A DNA stretch of 64,000 bases, taken from contig NZ_CP077604.1 of NCBI RefSeq assembly GCF_019048865.1, positions 3,906,001 through 3,970,000 on the forward strand, given 5' to 3'. Position numbers and translations under genes: made by a program. The DNA is from Aquihabitans sp. G128. Its GTDB lineage: Bacteria; Actinomycetota; Acidimicrobiia; Acidimicrobiales; Iamiaceae. Positions within the stretch are counted from its first letter, which is position 1. Every line of letters starts with the position of its first letter. The notes beneath the pieces were generated by a model that was given only the letters and a program-made list of their open reading frames with translations, searched no databases and was not told where the DNA came from. Shown here piece by piece: positions 21,744-30,708 of this stretch.

Positions 21744-24700
21744 ATGCCCGATCGCCCTCACCGCTCGGCCCTCCTCGAGGGGCTCAACCCCGTGCAGGAA
21801 GAAGCGGTGGTGCACACCGAGGGGCCGCTGCTGGTGGTCGCCGGTGCCGGGTCGGGCAAGACGCGGGTGCTCACCCACCGCATCGCCCACCTCATCGAGG
21901 AGGGGGTGTCGCCGTTCGAGATCCTGGCCATCACCTTCACCAACAAGGCGGCCCAGGAGATGCGCGAACGGGTGGGCGCCCTGGTGGGCCCGGTCGCCCA
22001 GAAGATGTGGGTGTCCACGTTCCACGCCGCTTGCGTGCGCATCCTGCGCCGTGACGGCCACCGCCTGGGCTTCCCGTCGTCGTTCACCATCTACGACCAG
22101 GCCGATGCCCAGCGCCTCGCCGGCTACGTCATCCGCGACCTCAACCTGGACGCCAAGCGGTTCCCCACCCGGTCGGTGCACGCCATCATCTCGGCCGCCA
22201 AGAACGACGACCGGGGCCCCGAGGAGTTCGCCGCCCGGGCCGAGGTGATCTTCGAGCGCAAGATCGCCGACGTGTACCGCGAGTACCAGGCTCGGCTGCT
22301 GAAGGCCGGCGCCATGGACTTCGACGACCTGCTGCGCAACACCGTCGAGCTGCTGCGCACCGAGCCCGAGGTGCTGGAGCACTACCGCACCCGCTTCAAG
22401 CACGTGCTGGTCGACGAGTACCAGGACACCAACAAGGTCCAGAACGAGCTCGTCCTCCAGATCGCCGGCGGCCACCACAACGTCTGCGTCGTGGGCGACA
22501 GCGACCAGTGCCTGCTCCCCGGCACGCTGGTGCGCACGCCCACGGGAGAGGTTCCCATCGAGTCGATCCGTGTGGGCGACGAGGTCCTCGGCGCCGCGGC
22601 CGCCGACGCCGCGCTGCCCGCTCGGGTCACGCAGGTCATGCCGGGCCGGTACCAGGGTCGGGTGTACCGGGTCTCCGCCGACGGCCACCAGGTCACCGGG
22701 ACGCCCCACCACGTCGTGCTCGCCCGACCGTCGCTCGATGACGACCGGCACGTCGTCTACCTGATGGAGCGGGCCGACCGCGGCTACCGGATCGGTCGGA
22801 CCACCAGCGTCCGGCAGCGCTCGGGCGGCGGGCCGGACCTCGGCCCCCGCGTGCGGCTCAACCAGGAGCACGGCGACCGGCTGTGGATCCTCGGCGTCTA
22901 CGACACCCTTGCCGACGCGGCGTGGTGGGAGTCCTGGTTCGCCGCCCAGTACGGGCTGCCCACCGCCTGCTTCCAAGCCTCAGGGCGTCGGCTCGCGCTC
23001 GGCGAGCCCGAGCTCGACCGGCTGTTCGCAGCGATCGACACCCGCACCCGCGCCAAGGACCTCATGGAGGACCTCGACCTCCACCCGGACTTCCCGCACC
23101 TGGTCCCGCAGAACGGGGCGCGACGCCAGACCCTGAACCTGACGATGTTCAGCGATCCCCGGGGCGGGGTCGTCGGCCACCACCGCATCCAGTGGTCCTC
23201 GAACCGCTCCGACGTCGCCGACCAGCTCCGAGACGCCGGCTTCTCGGTCCGCGCCGGCAAGGCGGGCGGGCATCGGGTCGAGACGCTGCGGCGCGACTAC
23301 GTCGATGCTCTGGAGCTGGCCAAGGCGATGGCGCACGCCGGGGGGCTGCGGATCCGGCGACGGGCCAACGTGGCCGGCGCCATCTGGGACTTCCAGCCGC
23401 TCAGCCACCTGCGGCCGGGGATGGAGGTGCTGGTGGCCGACGCCGCCGGGGAGCTCCGGGCCCGGCGCATCGATCGCGTCGAGGTCGGCGAGCACGACGG
23501 GCCGGTCTACGACCTCGAGGTGTCCCCCACCCACACCTACATCGCAGGTGATCTGGTGGTGCACAATTCGATCTACAAGTTCCGGGGCGCCGACATCCGG
23601 AACATCCTGGAGTTCGAGGAGGCGTTCCCGGACGCCACGGTGATCGTGCTGGAGCAGAACTACCGCTCCACCCAGACCATCCTCGACGCCGCCAACTCGG
23701 TGATCGCCAACAACCTCGGGCGCAAGCCCAAGGAGCTGTGGACCGACGAGGGCGACGGCCACACCATCGTCCGCTACCACGCCGACGACGAGGGCGACGA
23801 GGCCCAGTGGGTGGCCCACGAGATCGCCAAGCTGCACGACTCCGGAGAGCACGTGTGGGGCGACGTCGCCGTCTTCTACCGCACCAACGGCCAGAGCCGC
23901 GTGGTCGAGGAGCACCTCCTGCGCGCCGGCATCCCGTACAAGGTGGTCGGCGGCACCCGGTTCTACGACCGGCGCGAGATCAAGGACGCGCTGTCCTACG
24001 TGCGCGCCGTGGTGAACCCGGCCGACGAGGTGTCGGTGAAGCGGGTCCTGAACCAGCCCAAGCGCGGGATCGGCGAGTCCACCGTGGCCCGGCTCGACAA
24101 CTGGGCCGCCGGCCACGGCTACACGTTCATGGAGGCCCTGCGCCGAGCGGACGACGCCGGCGTCCAGGGCCGTGCGGTCCGGGGCATCGAGGCGTTCCTC
24201 GCCCTCATCGACGGCGTGGCCGACAAGGTCGAGGAGGGGCCCGGCCCGCTGCTCGAGGCCCTGCTCGATCGCAGCGGGTACGTGGCGGAGCTGCAGGAGG
24301 AGCACTCCATCGAGGCCGAGGGCCGGTTGGAGAACCTGGCGGAGCTGGTGGGCTCGGCGCGCGAGATCGAGTCGACGGTGGAGTTCCTGGAGCAGGTGAG
24401 CCTGGTGGCCGACACCGACCAGGTCCCCGACGACGACTCCCAGGTCATCCTCATGACCCTGCACTCGGCCAAGGGCCTCGAGTTCCCGGCGGTCTTCCTG
24501 GTGGGCCTGGAGGACGGGATCTTCCCGCACCTCCGCTCCATCGGCGAGCCCGACGAGCTGGAGGAGGAGCGGCGGCTGGCCTACGTCGGCATCACCCGGG
24601 CCCGGGAGCGGCTGTACCTGAGCCACGCCTGGAGCCGCACCATCTACGGCTCCACGCAGTACAACCCGCCGAGCCGGTTCCTGGACGAGATCCCCCAGCG

Positions 24701-25133
24701 GCTCGTGAGCGCCATCGAGGGCAACCGCCGGTCGTCGCGCTCGGGCTCCTGGGCCGACTCGTCGTCGTCCGATTCGACGGTGTCGAGCTGGGGCGACCGT
24801 CCGAACCGGCGCAGCGGCATCTCGTCGGAGCGCCGCCAGGCCAACCGCGACCGCATGGTCGACCAGGCCATGGCGGCCGGCCAGGGTCGCTCCTCGTTCG
24901 GCTCGTCGGGCTCCTCATCCGGGGCGTCGGGCACCTCGTCCGCGGCGGCGGCCGCCGCTGCCGGGCCGGCCGGCGGGTTCCGCGTGGGGGAGGACGTCGT
25001 CCACGGCAAGTGGGGCGAGGGCATCGTCATGGACCTGCGCGGCAGCGGCGACAAGACCGAGATCACCATCAACTTCCCCACGGTCGGCCAGAAGGTGCTC
25101 CTCCTCGCCTGGGCGCCGCTGAAGAGGAACTGA
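21744..25133 (+). CDS. pcrA: ATP-dependent DNA helicase PcrA/UvrD, intein-containing precursor
   Basis: This is a superfamily 1 3'-5' helicase for repair and replication restart. The 1,129-aa precursor has the Q-motif LNPVQEEAV, Walker A AGAGSGKT at residues 33-40, Walker B DEYQDTN, motif IV QNYRST, motif V TLHSAKGLEFPAVFLVGLED and motif VI AYVGITRARERLYL. A 353-residue intein (residues 256-608) interrupts motif III, splitting VGDSDQ from SIYKFRGAD; spliced length is 776 aa. A Ser/Gly/Ala linker leads to the PcrA C-terminal Tudor-like domain (VVHGKWGEGIVMDL), which in PcrA contacts RNA polymerase. ATG 21744 lies 7 nt after a TAGGGT box. Confidence 0.96.
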   Translation: MPDRPHRSALLEGLNPVQEEAVVHTEGPLLVVAGAGSGKTRVLTHRIAHLIEEGVSPFEILAITFTNKAAQEMRERVGALVGPVAQKMWVSTFHAACVRILRRDGHRLGFPSSFTIYDQADAQRLAGYVIRDLNLDAKRFPTRSVHAIISAAKNDDRGPEEFAARAEVIFERKIADVYREYQARLLKAGAMDFDDLLRNTVELLRTEPEVLEHYRTRFKHVLVDEYQDTNKVQNELVLQIAGGHHNVCVVGDSDQCLLPGTLVRTPTGEVPIESIRVGDEVLGAAAADAALPARVTQVMPGRYQGRVYRVSADGHQVTGTPHHVVLARPSLDDDRHVVYLMERADRGYRIGRTTSVRQRSGGGPDLGPRVRLNQEHGDRLWILGVYDTLADAAWWESWFAAQYGLPTACFQASGRRLALGEPELDRLFAAIDTRTRAKDLMEDLDLHPDFPHLVPQNGARRQTLNLTMFSDPRGGVVGHHRIQWSSNRSDVADQLRDAGFSVRAGKAGGHRVETLRRDYVDALELAKAMAHAGGLRIRRRANVAGAIWDFQPLSHLRPGMEVLVADAAGELRARRIDRVEVGEHDGPVYDLEVSPTHTYIAGDLVVHNSIYKFRGADIRNILEFEEAFPDATVIVLEQNYRSTQTILDAANSVIANNLGRKPKELWTDEGDGHTIVRYHADDEGDEAQWVAHEIAKLHDSGEHVWGDVAVFYRTNGQSRVVEEHLLRAGIPYKVVGGTRFYDRREIKDALSYVRAVVNPADEVSVKRVLNQPKRGIGESTVARLDNWAAGHGYTFMEALRRADDAGVQGRAVRGIEAFLALIDGVADKVEEGPGPLLEALLDRSGYVAELQEEHSIEAEGRLENLAELVGSAREIESTVEFLEQVSLVADTDQVPDDDSQVILMTLHSAKGLEFPAVFLVGLEDGIFPHLRSIGEPDELEEERRLAYVGITRARERLYLSHAWSRTIYGSTQYNPPSRFLDEIPQRLVSAIEGNRRSSRSGSWADSSSSDSTVSSWGDRPNRRSGISSERRQANRDRMVDQAMAAGQGRSSFGSSGSSSGASGTSSAAAAAAAGPAGGFRVGEDVVHGKWGEGIVMDLRGSGDKTEITINFPTVGQKVLLLAWAPLKRN
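22509..23567 (+). other. Intein inserted in PcrA motif III
   Basis: The insert starts at Cys1 (CLLPGTLVRTPTGEVPIESI, block A), has a block B TPHH at intein residues 65-68, and ends with YDLEVSPTHTYIAGDLVVHN (blocks F/G) before the host Ser+1. All splicing residues (Cys1, block B His, penultimate His, terminal Asn, Ser+1) are present, so it should splice. Residues 82-100 (VVYLMERADRGYRIGRTTS) and the later DAAWWESWFAAQYG resemble a compact GIY-YIG nuclease rather than a clear LAGLIDADG pair; that assignment is tentative. The C-terminal Asn uses AAT, rare in this genome. Confidence 0.95.
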
Positions 25134-25201
25134 GGGCGCTCGGCGTTCGACCGTTCGGGTGGACCCGGTCGCGCAAGTGGCCGCGGTCCCGAGGCCGTTC
25201 C

Positions 25202-25207
25202 TAGGGT
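25202..25207 (+). promoter_or_regulatory. -10 box of a leaderless promoter (acyl-CoA ligase)
   Basis: TAGGGT ends 6 nt before ATG 25214. Confidence 0.5.
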
Positions 25208-25213
25208 GGCTCG

Positions 25214-26947
25214 ATGCGCTTGCTCGACCGGATCGCCCTGGCTCGTGGCCGGGAGCTCACCCTCGGCACCCTCATGGAGCGGCTGGCCGCCATCCACGGT
25301 GACCGCCCGTTCGTCACCGAGGCCGACGGCGGGTTCGCCGCCACCTTCGCCGAGGCCGCCGCGCTGGTCGACCGGTGGGCCGGCGGCATCGCCGCCCAGA
25401 GCGAGCCCGGCAGCCGCGTGGTGCTGGCCACGGCCAACGGCTACGAGCAGTTCCTCCTGACGCTGGCGGCGTCGCGGGCCGGGCGGGTGCCGGCCCCGGT
25501 GAACGGGCAGATGTCCAAGGCCGAGATCGAGCACGTGGTGGCCGACTCGGGGGCCTCGCTCGTGGTCCGGGCGGTGGCGGACGTTGACGACGCCGAGGTC
25601 GAGCCGTTTGGTCCGGCGGCGGCCGCCGATCCGGGCGACATCGGCGCGCTCTTCTACACGTCCGGCACCACCGGCAAGCCCAAGGGCGCCGAGCTCACCC
25701 ACCGCGGCCTGGTGGGGGGCATGTCCATGGCGGCGCTGCTGCCCAGCGGCCTCCGTCGCGACGAGGTCGTGCTCGGCCTGCCGGTGGCACACATCTTCGG
25801 CTTCACCGCCGTGGTGGGGGCGGCCTGCGGCGGGCTGCCCGTCTACTTCTTCCCGCGCTTCAACCCGGCCAAGGCCCTCGACGCCATCGAGTCGCGCCGA
25901 GCCACGATCTTCGTGGGCGTGCCCGCCATGTACCGGATGCTGCTGGAGGCCGGTGCCGAGGACCGCGACCTGACCTCGGTCCGGCTCTGGATCTCGGGCG
26001 CCGACGCCATGCCCACCGAGCTGGCCACGCGCTTCAAGCGCTTCGGCGCCACCGCCACCCTGCCTCTGGTCGGGCCGATCGGCGAGGCATCGTTCGCCGA
26101 GGGCTACGGCATGGTCGAGACCGGCGGCGGCGTGGCTGTGCGCCTGTCGCCGCCCCTGCTGCCGGCGGGGCTCGGCGGCTCGGTGGGCGTGCCGCTGCCG
26201 GGGAACACCTTCAAGGTGGTGGGCGACGACGGCGAGGAGGTCGCGGTCGGCGGGGTGGGCGAGCTCCTGCTCAGCGGCCCCGGGGTCCTGAAGGGGTACC
26301 ACGGTGCTCCCGAGGCGACCGCGGCGGCGCTCACCGACGACGGGTGGCTGCGCACGGGCGACCTCGCCCGCCGCGGCGTGGCCGGCATGGTCAACTTCGA
26401 GGGCCGCATGAAGGACGTCATCAAGCGCGGCGGGTACTCCGTGTACGCCCTCGAGGTGGAGAAGACCCTCGAGGAGCACCAGGACGTGCTGGAGGCGGCG
26501 GTGGTCCCGGTGCCAGACGACCGCGACGGCGAGGTGCCGGTGGCTGCGGTGCGGCTGCGTCCCGGTGCCGACCTCGCCTCGCTCGACCTGGGTGCCTGGG
26601 CGGCCGAGCGCCTGTCGAAGTACAAGGTCCCGCTGCGGTTCGTCGCCGTGGACGACCTGCCGCGCACGGGCACCAACAAGGTGCAGCGCAAGGAGGTCGT
26701 GGCGCTCGTCGAGGACGCTTCCGACGCACCGGGTGCCGAGGCGGCGGCTGCAGGCTCGACGGCTTCGGGTTCGACGGCGAAGGCATCGGCCAAGCGGGCG
26801 CCGGCCAAGAGGGGCGCGGCAAAGAAGGCGGCGGGCAAGAAGGCACCGGCGAAGAAGGCGGCGACGACCAAGGCGCCGGCCAAGAAGGGCGCGGCGAAGA
26901 AGGCGGCGACGAGCGCGGCACCGGCCAAGAGGGCACCGGCGAAGTAG
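25214..26947 (+). CDS. AMP-binding acyl-CoA ligase with histone-H1-like C-terminal tail
   Basis: The 577-aa protein is an ANL-superfamily enzyme activating a carboxylic acid with ATP and CoA. The P-loop YTSGTTGKPKGAELTHRGL, the GYGMVETGG motif, the hinge region WLRTGDLA and the catalytic Lys in RTGTNKVQRKE are present. The enzyme ends near residue 500. It is followed by some 75 residues of Ala/Lys/Pro repeats (KRAPAKRG, KKAAGKKAPAKKA) like those of eukaryotic H1 and bacterial histone-like tails. The reading frame stops at TAG 26945-26947 but the same tail composition continues in frame for 53 codons. The acyl substrate is unknown. Confidence 0.87.
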   Translation: MRLLDRIALARGRELTLGTLMERLAAIHGDRPFVTEADGGFAATFAEAAALVDRWAGGIAAQSEPGSRVVLATANGYEQFLLTLAASRAGRVPAPVNGQMSKAEIEHVVADSGASLVVRAVADVDDAEVEPFGPAAAADPGDIGALFYTSGTTGKPKGAELTHRGLVGGMSMAALLPSGLRRDEVVLGLPVAHIFGFTAVVGAACGGLPVYFFPRFNPAKALDAIESRRATIFVGVPAMYRMLLEAGAEDRDLTSVRLWISGADAMPTELATRFKRFGATATLPLVGPIGEASFAEGYGMVETGGGVAVRLSPPLLPAGLGGSVGVPLPGNTFKVVGDDGEEVAVGGVGELLLSGPGVLKGYHGAPEATAAALTDDGWLRTGDLARRGVAGMVNFEGRMKDVIKRGGYSVYALEVEKTLEEHQDVLEAAVVPVPDDRDGEVPVAAVRLRPGADLASLDLGAWAAERLSKYKVPLRFVAVDDLPRTGTNKVQRKEVVALVEDASDAPGAEAAAAGSTASGSTAKASAKRAPAKRGAAKKAAGKKAPAKKAATTKAPAKKGAAKKAATSAAPAKRAPAK

Positions 26948-27109
26948 CCGGCGACGAGCGAGGCGCCGGCCATGAGGGCACCAACGAGGAAGGCTGCGGC
27001 GAGGGGTTCGACGCCCAAGGGGGCGCCCGCCAAGCGGGCACGGACGACGAAGCCGGCGGCGAACGAGGCGCCCGCCACGAAGGCGACTGGCTCGACCACC
27101 GCTCCGTGA
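26948..27109 (+). other. In-frame continuation of the histone-like tail beyond the stop codon
   Basis: After TAG 26945-26947 the same frame stays open for 53 codons to TGA 27107-27109 and encodes the same kind of tail: RAPTRKAAARGSTPKGAPAK, then RARTTKPAANEAPATKATG. This suggests that the tail was once about 630 residues long and was cut by a nonsense change, or that the stop is read through or mis-sequenced. Confidence 0.6.
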
Positions 27110-27222
27110 TCGGCCGGTAGCGCCAGCGAGGTGGCGCCGGGGTCGACAGACTGTCGGCCGAGCGCAGCCCGCGCCGCGGACGTCCGCCCGTGCGGCTGCC
27201 AGGCCGACGGACGGGGTGCAGG

Positions 27223-27744
27223 GTGGACCAGCGGAGCGGTGGTGGCGACGGCGAGCACGCCGCGCACGGGTGCCTCCTGCGGCCGGCAGGGGTGGCCGAC
27301 ATCGATGACATCGCCCGCATCTGGCACGACGGCTGGCGAGATGGCCACCTCGGGCACGTGCCGGACGGGTTGATCGCCCACCGAGCGCCGGAGGCGTTCG
27401 CAGCTCGGGTGCCGGAGCGGGTGGCTGCGACGACGGTGGCCGTCGTCGACGGTGTCGTGGTGGGGTTCGCCACCCTCGCCGACGACGAGCTCGAGCAGCT
27501 CTACGTCACCGCGGCGAGCCGAGGCTCGGGCGCCGCCGACCGGTTGATCGACCACGCCGAGGCGGCGATCGGCGCCTGGCACCTGGTGGCGTGGCTGGCC
27601 GTCGTGGCGGGCAACGCCCGGGCCCGCCGGTTCTACGAGCGGCACGGCTGGTCCGATGCCGGCGAGTTCGACTACGAAGCCGAGGCGGTGGGCGGCACCT
27701 TCGTGGTGCCCAGCCGTCGCTACGAGAAGGAGGTCGGCCGATGA
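27223..27744 (+). CDS. GNAT-family N-acetyltransferase
   Basis: The ~173-aa protein has a GNAT core: LRPAGVADIDDIARIWHDGW at the start, VVVGFATLADDELEQLYVT as the central strand pair, the acetyl-CoA loop SRGSGAADRLIDHAE, and GNARARRFYERHGW near the end. The substrate is unknown. The start is uncertain; GTG 27223 was taken, while GTG 27190 would add 11 residues and true homology begins later. Its stop overlaps the start of the SDR gene as ATGA, so the two are co-translated. Confidence 0.82.
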   Translation: MDQRSGGGDGEHAAHGCLLRPAGVADIDDIARIWHDGWRDGHLGHVPDGLIAHRAPEAFAARVPERVAATTVAVVDGVVVGFATLADDELEQLYVTAASRGSGAADRLIDHAEAAIGAWHLVAWLAVVAGNARARRFYERHGWSDAGEFDYEAEAVGGTFVVPSRRYEKEVGR

Positions 27745-28649
27745 CCGACTGGCAGCCCGATCCCGAGGCGCTGCGCGGCAAGGTGGCGGTGGTCGCGGGC
27801 GCCACCCGTGGCGCAGGGCGAGGCATCGCCGCCGCCCTCGGCGAGCTGGGGGCGACCGTGGTGTGCACCGGTCGGAGCAGCCGGACCGGCTCGCTGCGCT
27901 CGGACTACGCGGGGCGCACCGAGACCATCGAGGAGACCGCCGAGCTGGTCGACTCGCTCGGCGGTCAGGGCGTCGCCGTCGCCGTCGACCACCTGGATCC
28001 GGCGCAGGTGGCGGCGCTGGCAGATCGCCTCCGCGTCGACCACGGCCACGTCGACGTGCTGGTGAACGACATCTGGGGCGCCGAGGTGCTCAAGGGCGGC
28101 CCCGACGAGTGGGACACGCCGCTGTGGGAGCACGACCTCGACGCCGGCCTGCGGATCCTGCGACTGGCCATCGACACGCACCTGATCACGTCCCACCACC
28201 TGCTCCCGCTGCTCGTCGACCGGCCCGGTGGGTTGGTCGTCGAGGTCACCGACGGGACCACCGCCTACAACGCCGACACCTACCGGATCTCGGTCTTCTA
28301 CGACCTGGCCAAGGTGGCCGTGAACCGCTTGGCGTGGTCCCAAGGCCACGAGCTGGCCGCCCACGGGGCGACGGCGGTGGCCGTCACCCCCGGGTGGATG
28401 CGATCGGAGATCATGCTCGAGGCGTTCCACACCGATGAGGAGCACTGGCGGACGGCGGCCGCCCCGCCCGGCTTCGTCCACTCGGAGACCACCCGCTTCG
28501 TGGGGCGGGGCATCGCCGCGCTGGCGGCCGACGAGGGCCGGGCCCGCTGGAACCAGGGATCGGTCACCGCCGGCGAGCTGGCCCGGCACTACGGCCACAC
28601 CGACCTCGACGGCACCCAGCCCGACGCCTGGCTCCACATGGACGACTGA
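27741..28649 (+). CDS. Short-chain dehydrogenase/reductase
   Basis: The 302-aa protein has an SDR Rossmann fold with AGATRGAGRGIAAALGE (the TGxxxGxG motif with Ala first), an Asn-containing VLVNDIWG where NNAG is usual, and the catalytic pair in FYDLAKVAVNRLA (Tyr and Lys). The C-terminus GHTDLDGTQPDAW is shared with a subgroup of actinobacterial SDRs. Cofactor is probably NADP(H), since Arg follows the first strand region (CTGRSS). The substrate is unknown. It is co-translated with the GNAT gene through a four-base overlap. Confidence 0.88.
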   Translation: MTDWQPDPEALRGKVAVVAGATRGAGRGIAAALGELGATVVCTGRSSRTGSLRSDYAGRTETIEETAELVDSLGGQGVAVAVDHLDPAQVAALADRLRVDHGHVDVLVNDIWGAEVLKGGPDEWDTPLWEHDLDAGLRILRLAIDTHLITSHHLLPLLVDRPGGLVVEVTDGTTAYNADTYRISVFYDLAKVAVNRLAWSQGHELAAHGATAVAVTPGWMRSEIMLEAFHTDEEHWRTAAAPPGFVHSETTRFVGRGIAALAADEGRARWNQGSVTAGELARHYGHTDLDGTQPDAWLHMDD

Positions 28650-29016
28650 CCCCGCCCGCCCGCCCGCCCCCCGCCCGCCGACCCCCGCCCCGCTGCCCCG
28701 AGCACCCCAGTGGTCGCTGGGGTCGTCCTCGGCGGCGATTCGACGTCGATTCGCCGCCGAGGTGGCCGCCGCCGACACCTCCGAGGTGGGGTCGATGGTC
28801 TGGCGAACGGCGTCCAGGGCCGCGCCGATCGCCCGCAGCGGTGCGTGCTCGACGCCCTGACCTGGCGCGATGGCGCTGGCTCCCCGCCCGCACCGTCCCC
28901 TGGTCGGCGGCCGCGGGCGGCCCTCGGTGCCGGGTCGACGCCGAATCGGGGTGAGCGCCGGGGTGAGCGCGCAGCCGACGGCGGGGGAGCGGCAGCGCAG
29001 CCCCGGTCCTCGGCGG
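28650..29016. other. Intergenic region with C-rich tract and a palindromic repeat
   Basis: This 367-nt stretch lies between two convergent genes. It holds a CCCG-rich low-complexity tract (about 28650-28690), one copy of the intergenic palindrome (28727-28762), and a short direct repeat of GGGGTGAGCGC near 28950-28975. I see no convincing gene in it. Confidence 0.6.
28727..28762. repeat. Intergenic palindromic repeat, copy 1
   Basis: A 36-bp near-palindrome: CCTCGGCGGCGA, a central TTCGACGTCGAT, then TCGCCGCCGAGG. The arms pair perfectly. It lies between convergent genes and shares its core with copies at 35900, 43099, 53044 and 53155. Confidence 0.8.
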
Positions 29017-29992
29017 TCAGGCGGGGGTGAGGACGGCCTTGCCGCGGAGGCGCCGCTCGAGCAGGTCCCGCAGCACGGCGCCCGCCTCGGCGAGGGGCCG
29101 CTCGGTGGGCGGGGAGGGGTGCAGCGAACCGTCGGCCACCGCCCCCAGCACCTCGTGCAGCAGCGCCGCTTGCGCCGCGCCGTCGCGCATGGCCCAGGCC
29201 CCCCCAGTCGACCCCCACCACCGACCGGTTGTTGAGCAGGACCTGGTTCGCCGGCAGCGAGGGGATCCCGCCGGCGGCGAACCCGATCACCAGGAGCCGT
29301 CCGCCCACGCCGAGCGCCCGCAGCGCCGCATCGGTGTGGGGTCCACCCACCGGGTCGACCACGACGTCGACACCACCGGCGGAGAGCTCGCGGGCCCGCA
29401 CCTTCAGGTCCTCGGTCTCGTACGCGATGGTGGCCTCGGCGCCCATGGCGGTGGCGTCGGCCAGCTTCTCCGGTGACGAGGCCGCGGCGATCACCCGCGC
29501 CCCGAGGGAGCGGGCCACGTCGATGGCGGCCAGGCCCACCCCGCCGGCCGCGCCCAGCACGAGCACCGTCTCGCCGGCCGCCACCGTCGTCCGACGGGTC
29601 AGGGCGAACCACATGGTGCAGTAGCTCTGCACGAGCGCCGCCGCGGTGGCCAGGTCGAGCCCGTCGGGCACCGGCGTGACGGCGGCGGCGGGCACCACCG
29701 CGTGGGTCGTCCAGGCGCCGAGCCCGAGCGAGGAGAGCACCCGGTCGCCGACGGCCAGGCCCTCGACCCCCTCGCCCAGTGCGGCGACCGTCCCGGCCAG
29801 CTCGCTGCCGGGCGTGAAGGGCGGCGGCACCTTGATCTGGTAGGTCCCGCCGACGAAGAGGGCGTCCACGAAGTTCACCCCGGCGGCTGCGACGTCGACC
29901 ACCACCTGGCCCGGTCCCGGCGTCGGGTCGGGCTCCTCGACGAGCTCCAGGTCCTCGGGCGGTCCCCACTGCTGGCAGACGATGCGGCGCAT
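29017..29992 (-). pseudogene. NADPH:quinone oxidoreductase / zinc-less MDR family enzyme, frameshifted in a C7 run
   Basis: This medium-chain reductase has the GroES-like start MRRIVCQQWGPPEDLELVEE, GVNFVDALFVGGTY and the NADPH-binding LVLGAAGGVGLAAIDVARSLG. No zinc-binding cysteines or histidines are present, as in quinone oxidoreductases. Frame is lost at seven C (29199-29205, plus strand). With six, the protein continues VGVDWGAWAMRDGAAQAALL and ends LRGKAVLTPA at a stop at 29017-29019, total 324 aa, the family length. The start looks leaderless, with TAGGGT 7 nt before ATG. The break is probably a sequence error. Confidence 0.86.
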
Positions 29993-29999
29993 GGCGTCG

Positions 30000-30005
30000 A
30001 CCCTA
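30000..30005 (-). promoter_or_regulatory. -10 box of a leaderless promoter (quinone oxidoreductase)
   Basis: On the minus strand TAGGGT ends 7 nt before ATG 29992. Confidence 0.5.
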
Positions 30006-30130
30006 GGAGCGGGCCACCGGCCCCGCCGGACGGCGGGAGCGCGGCGGCGACCCGGTCGGCCGGGGCGGCCCGCGGCCCGGTCGGCGGGGGCAGATCAGCC
30101 CGGTCAGCCGGGGCGATCAGGCCGGGTCGG

Positions 30131-30643
30131 TCACCCGGGTGCGCTCGTCGTGGTGGTGGAGGCCTGCTTGCGGGCGTCGGCGTTCAGGTCGACGTCGACC
30201 TTGCCGCCGCTGACGGTGACCTTGAACTGGGGGAGGCCCTTCCCGTCGGCCGGGGCGGTGAGCTTGCGGTCGCACTTGGCCCGGAACAGCTCCTCGTCGC
30301 GCTGCCACTGCCAGGTGCAGTCCCGGGCCTTGTCGGTGGGCGCCGCCAGGAAGGCGGTCCAACCCTTGTCGGGATCGGACCCCAGGTGCTGCACGATGAT
30401 GTCGCGGTCCTTGCGGCCGGACACGTCGCCGTAGATGATCGGGCCGCGATCGGCGATCTCGTCAGCCAGGTCGCTGGCGTCCTGGCGGTTGAAGGTCTGG
30501 TCGCCCAGGCGCAGGTCCGGGCTGTTGCGGCCCTTGAGCGCCAGCGTGGTGAGGCCGAGCACGGCGAAGAGCACCACGACGCCCACGAGCGCCACCACGG
30601 CGGCCCGGCCGACGTGGTTGTTGGAGGGGGCGACGGGGCTCAC
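30131..30643 (-). CDS. Membrane-anchored extracytoplasmic protein of unknown function
   Basis: The 170-aa protein has a short N-terminus, one membrane helix (AAVVALVGVVVLFAVLGLTT) and an outside domain containing GPIIYGDVSGRKDRDIIVQH, CTWQWQRDEELFRAKCDRK and a final beta segment FKVTVSGGKVDVDLNADAR. The layout recalls a Rieske-type anchored domain, but the Cys-His ligand pairs are missing; the two cysteines could form a disulfide. GTG 30643 is the only reasonable start. It diverges from sucC. I cannot name a function. Confidence 0.7.
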   Translation of the reverse strand: MSPVAPSNNHVGRAAVVALVGVVVLFAVLGLTTLALKGRNSPDLRLGDQTFNRQDASDLADEIADRGPIIYGDVSGRKDRDIIVQHLGSDPDKGWTAFLAAPTDKARDCTWQWQRDEELFRAKCDRKLTAPADGKGLPQFKVTVSGGKVDVDLNADARKQASTTTTSAPG

Positions 30644-30695
30644 CGGCGGCCTCGCCGGGACCGGTGCGGATGAGGGTGGACCACAGGCACCTGCC

Positions 30696-30701
30696 TAGTA
30701 T
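30696..30701 (+). promoter_or_regulatory. -10 box upstream of sucC
   Basis: TAGTAT ends 7 nt before GTG 30709, the start of a 48-codon upstream ORF. If it is the sucCD promoter, the sucC leader is about 165 nt. Confidence 0.45.
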
Positions 30702-30708
30702 CCCTGGC

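Noticed and set aside
26421..27473. Hydrophobic minus-strand frame opposite the histone-like tail (Ala/Phe/Gly-rich)
   Set aside because: It is the complement of Lys/Ala/Pro codons, which read as Phe/Ala/Gly; not a real membrane protein.
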